Shown here: positions 5,973 through 6,266 of the stretch, one piece after another
How positions within the stretch are numbered: the first letter of the stretch is position 1
How the letters are laid out: the number at the start of each line of letters is the position of its first letter
Assembly: GCA_029934915.1 (NCBI GenBank)
Contig: JAOZLI010000013.1
Coordinates: forward strand, 1-6,266
Length of the DNA: 6,266 nucleotides
DNA from: Desulfocapsa sp.
GTDB taxonomy: Bacteria; Desulfobacterota; Desulfobulbia; Desulfobulbales; Desulfocapsaceae
Direction of reading: 5' to 3'
Translations under genes and position numbers: made by a program
Notes under the pieces: generated by a model
The model's input: only the letters and a program-made list of their open reading frames with translations
Told to the model about the DNA's origin: nothing
The model's database searches: none

Positions 5973-6266
5973 AAATGGTGGGGCAATAGTTACAAGTATC
6001 CTCATATCACTATCCTCAGCCGCTCGAACCCCATGGGGTTCACTGATATCACTCACGAGGATATCACCCATCTCGGCAACAATTTCAGCCCCATCGGCTC
6101 CAAGAAAAAATCCTTTTCCACCAACCACATGAATACTCACCTGACCGTCAGCAGGATGCTTGTGCACTGGGAAAAGCTGCCCTGCGGCAAGGTTAAAATT
6201 CAAAATGCGAAAATAGGGTGAATCATGAAGCAGAAAGCGTTTAAACTTCTTTGGATCAAATTCGTT
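5970..6266 (-). CDS. Cupin-domain protein, partial (start beyond the right edge)
   Basis: The C-terminal 98 residues of a small single-cupin protein of unknown substrate. Reading leftward from the edge, the frame opens with NEFDPKKFKRFLLHDSPYF and continues without a break to the TGA at 5970-5972. There is a TTG at 6203, but it lies inside the continuous sequence RILNFNL, and no ATG or GTG occurs in frame, so the true start is outside the window. Cupin motif 1 shows HKHPADGQ, which keeps the two metal-binding His but has Gln where the classical motif has Glu. It is followed by a G-x-G turn. Motif 2 is GDILVSDISEPHGV, which keeps the Pro and the third His. The protein ends in LVTIAPPF. It may bind a metal and be an enzyme or a small-molecule sensor. 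It converges on the cyclase gene and is not part of the dnaE operon. Confidence 0.85.
   Translation of the reverse strand, partial: NEFDPKKFKRFLLHDSPYFRILNFNLAAGQLFPVHKHPADGQVSIHVVGGKGFFLGADGAEIVAEMGDILVSDISEPHGVRAAEDSDMRILVTIAPPF
6026..6041. repeat. 16-bp perfect palindrome in the cupin gene
   Basis: GAACCCCATGGGGTTC is a perfect palindrome centred on an NcoI-like CCATGG. It encodes the Glu-Pro-His-Gly-Val stretch of cupin motif 2, so coding constraint may explain it. Two GATATCAC copies follow 15 nt apart (6045-6052 and 6060-6067). Confidence 0.6.

Noticed and set aside
6033..6221. 62-codon plus-strand frame opposite the cupin gene
   Set aside because: The minus-strand frame has clear cupin motifs and stays open to the edge; the plus-strand protein has none.

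Overview
The window reads as a stretch of Gram-negative chromosome, most likely from a sulfate-reducing-type Desulfobacterota (former Deltaproteobacteria, Desulfobulbales-like). This rests on the overall look of the DnaE protein, the moderate base composition, the lipoprotein signal and the cupin family at the right end. It is an inference without any database comparison.

Layout. Three genes run left to right with no space between them. The first (45-968) encodes a lipoprotein with an uncharacterised N-terminal domain and a C-terminal pentapeptide-repeat helix. The second (969-4484) is dnaE, the catalytic alpha subunit of DNA polymerase III, complete and with every expected catalytic residue. 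The third (4468-5922) is a two-pass membrane diguanylate cyclase with HAMP, GAF and GGDEF domains. The lipoprotein stop codon abuts the dnaE ATG, and the cyclase ORF starts inside the last codons of dnaE, so the three are probably co-transcribed and partly translationally coupled. A convergent gene on the minus strand (stop at 5970) encodes a small cupin protein. It runs off the right edge, so its start is outside the window.

How they work together. Only dnaE has a firmly known role, chromosome replication. The cyclase would make c-di-GMP in response to a cytosolic GAF input, and the lipoprotein would sit in the cell envelope. No shared pathway is evident; the link is the operon arrangement.

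The most notable non-coding signal is a perfect 12-bp AT-rich hairpin, with an A-tract on one side and a T-tract on the other, at 4524-4553. It lies just downstream of the dnaE stop and inside the 5' end of the cyclase gene, where it could act as an internal terminator or attenuator. Other observations are an apparently intact metal-binding set in the DnaE PHP domain, a Glu in place of Asp in the cyclase inhibitory site, a cUUCGg hairpin after the second membrane segment, and a 16-bp palindrome in the cupin gene. I see no RNA genes, mobile elements or CRISPR arrays, and no clearly novel multi-gene system.
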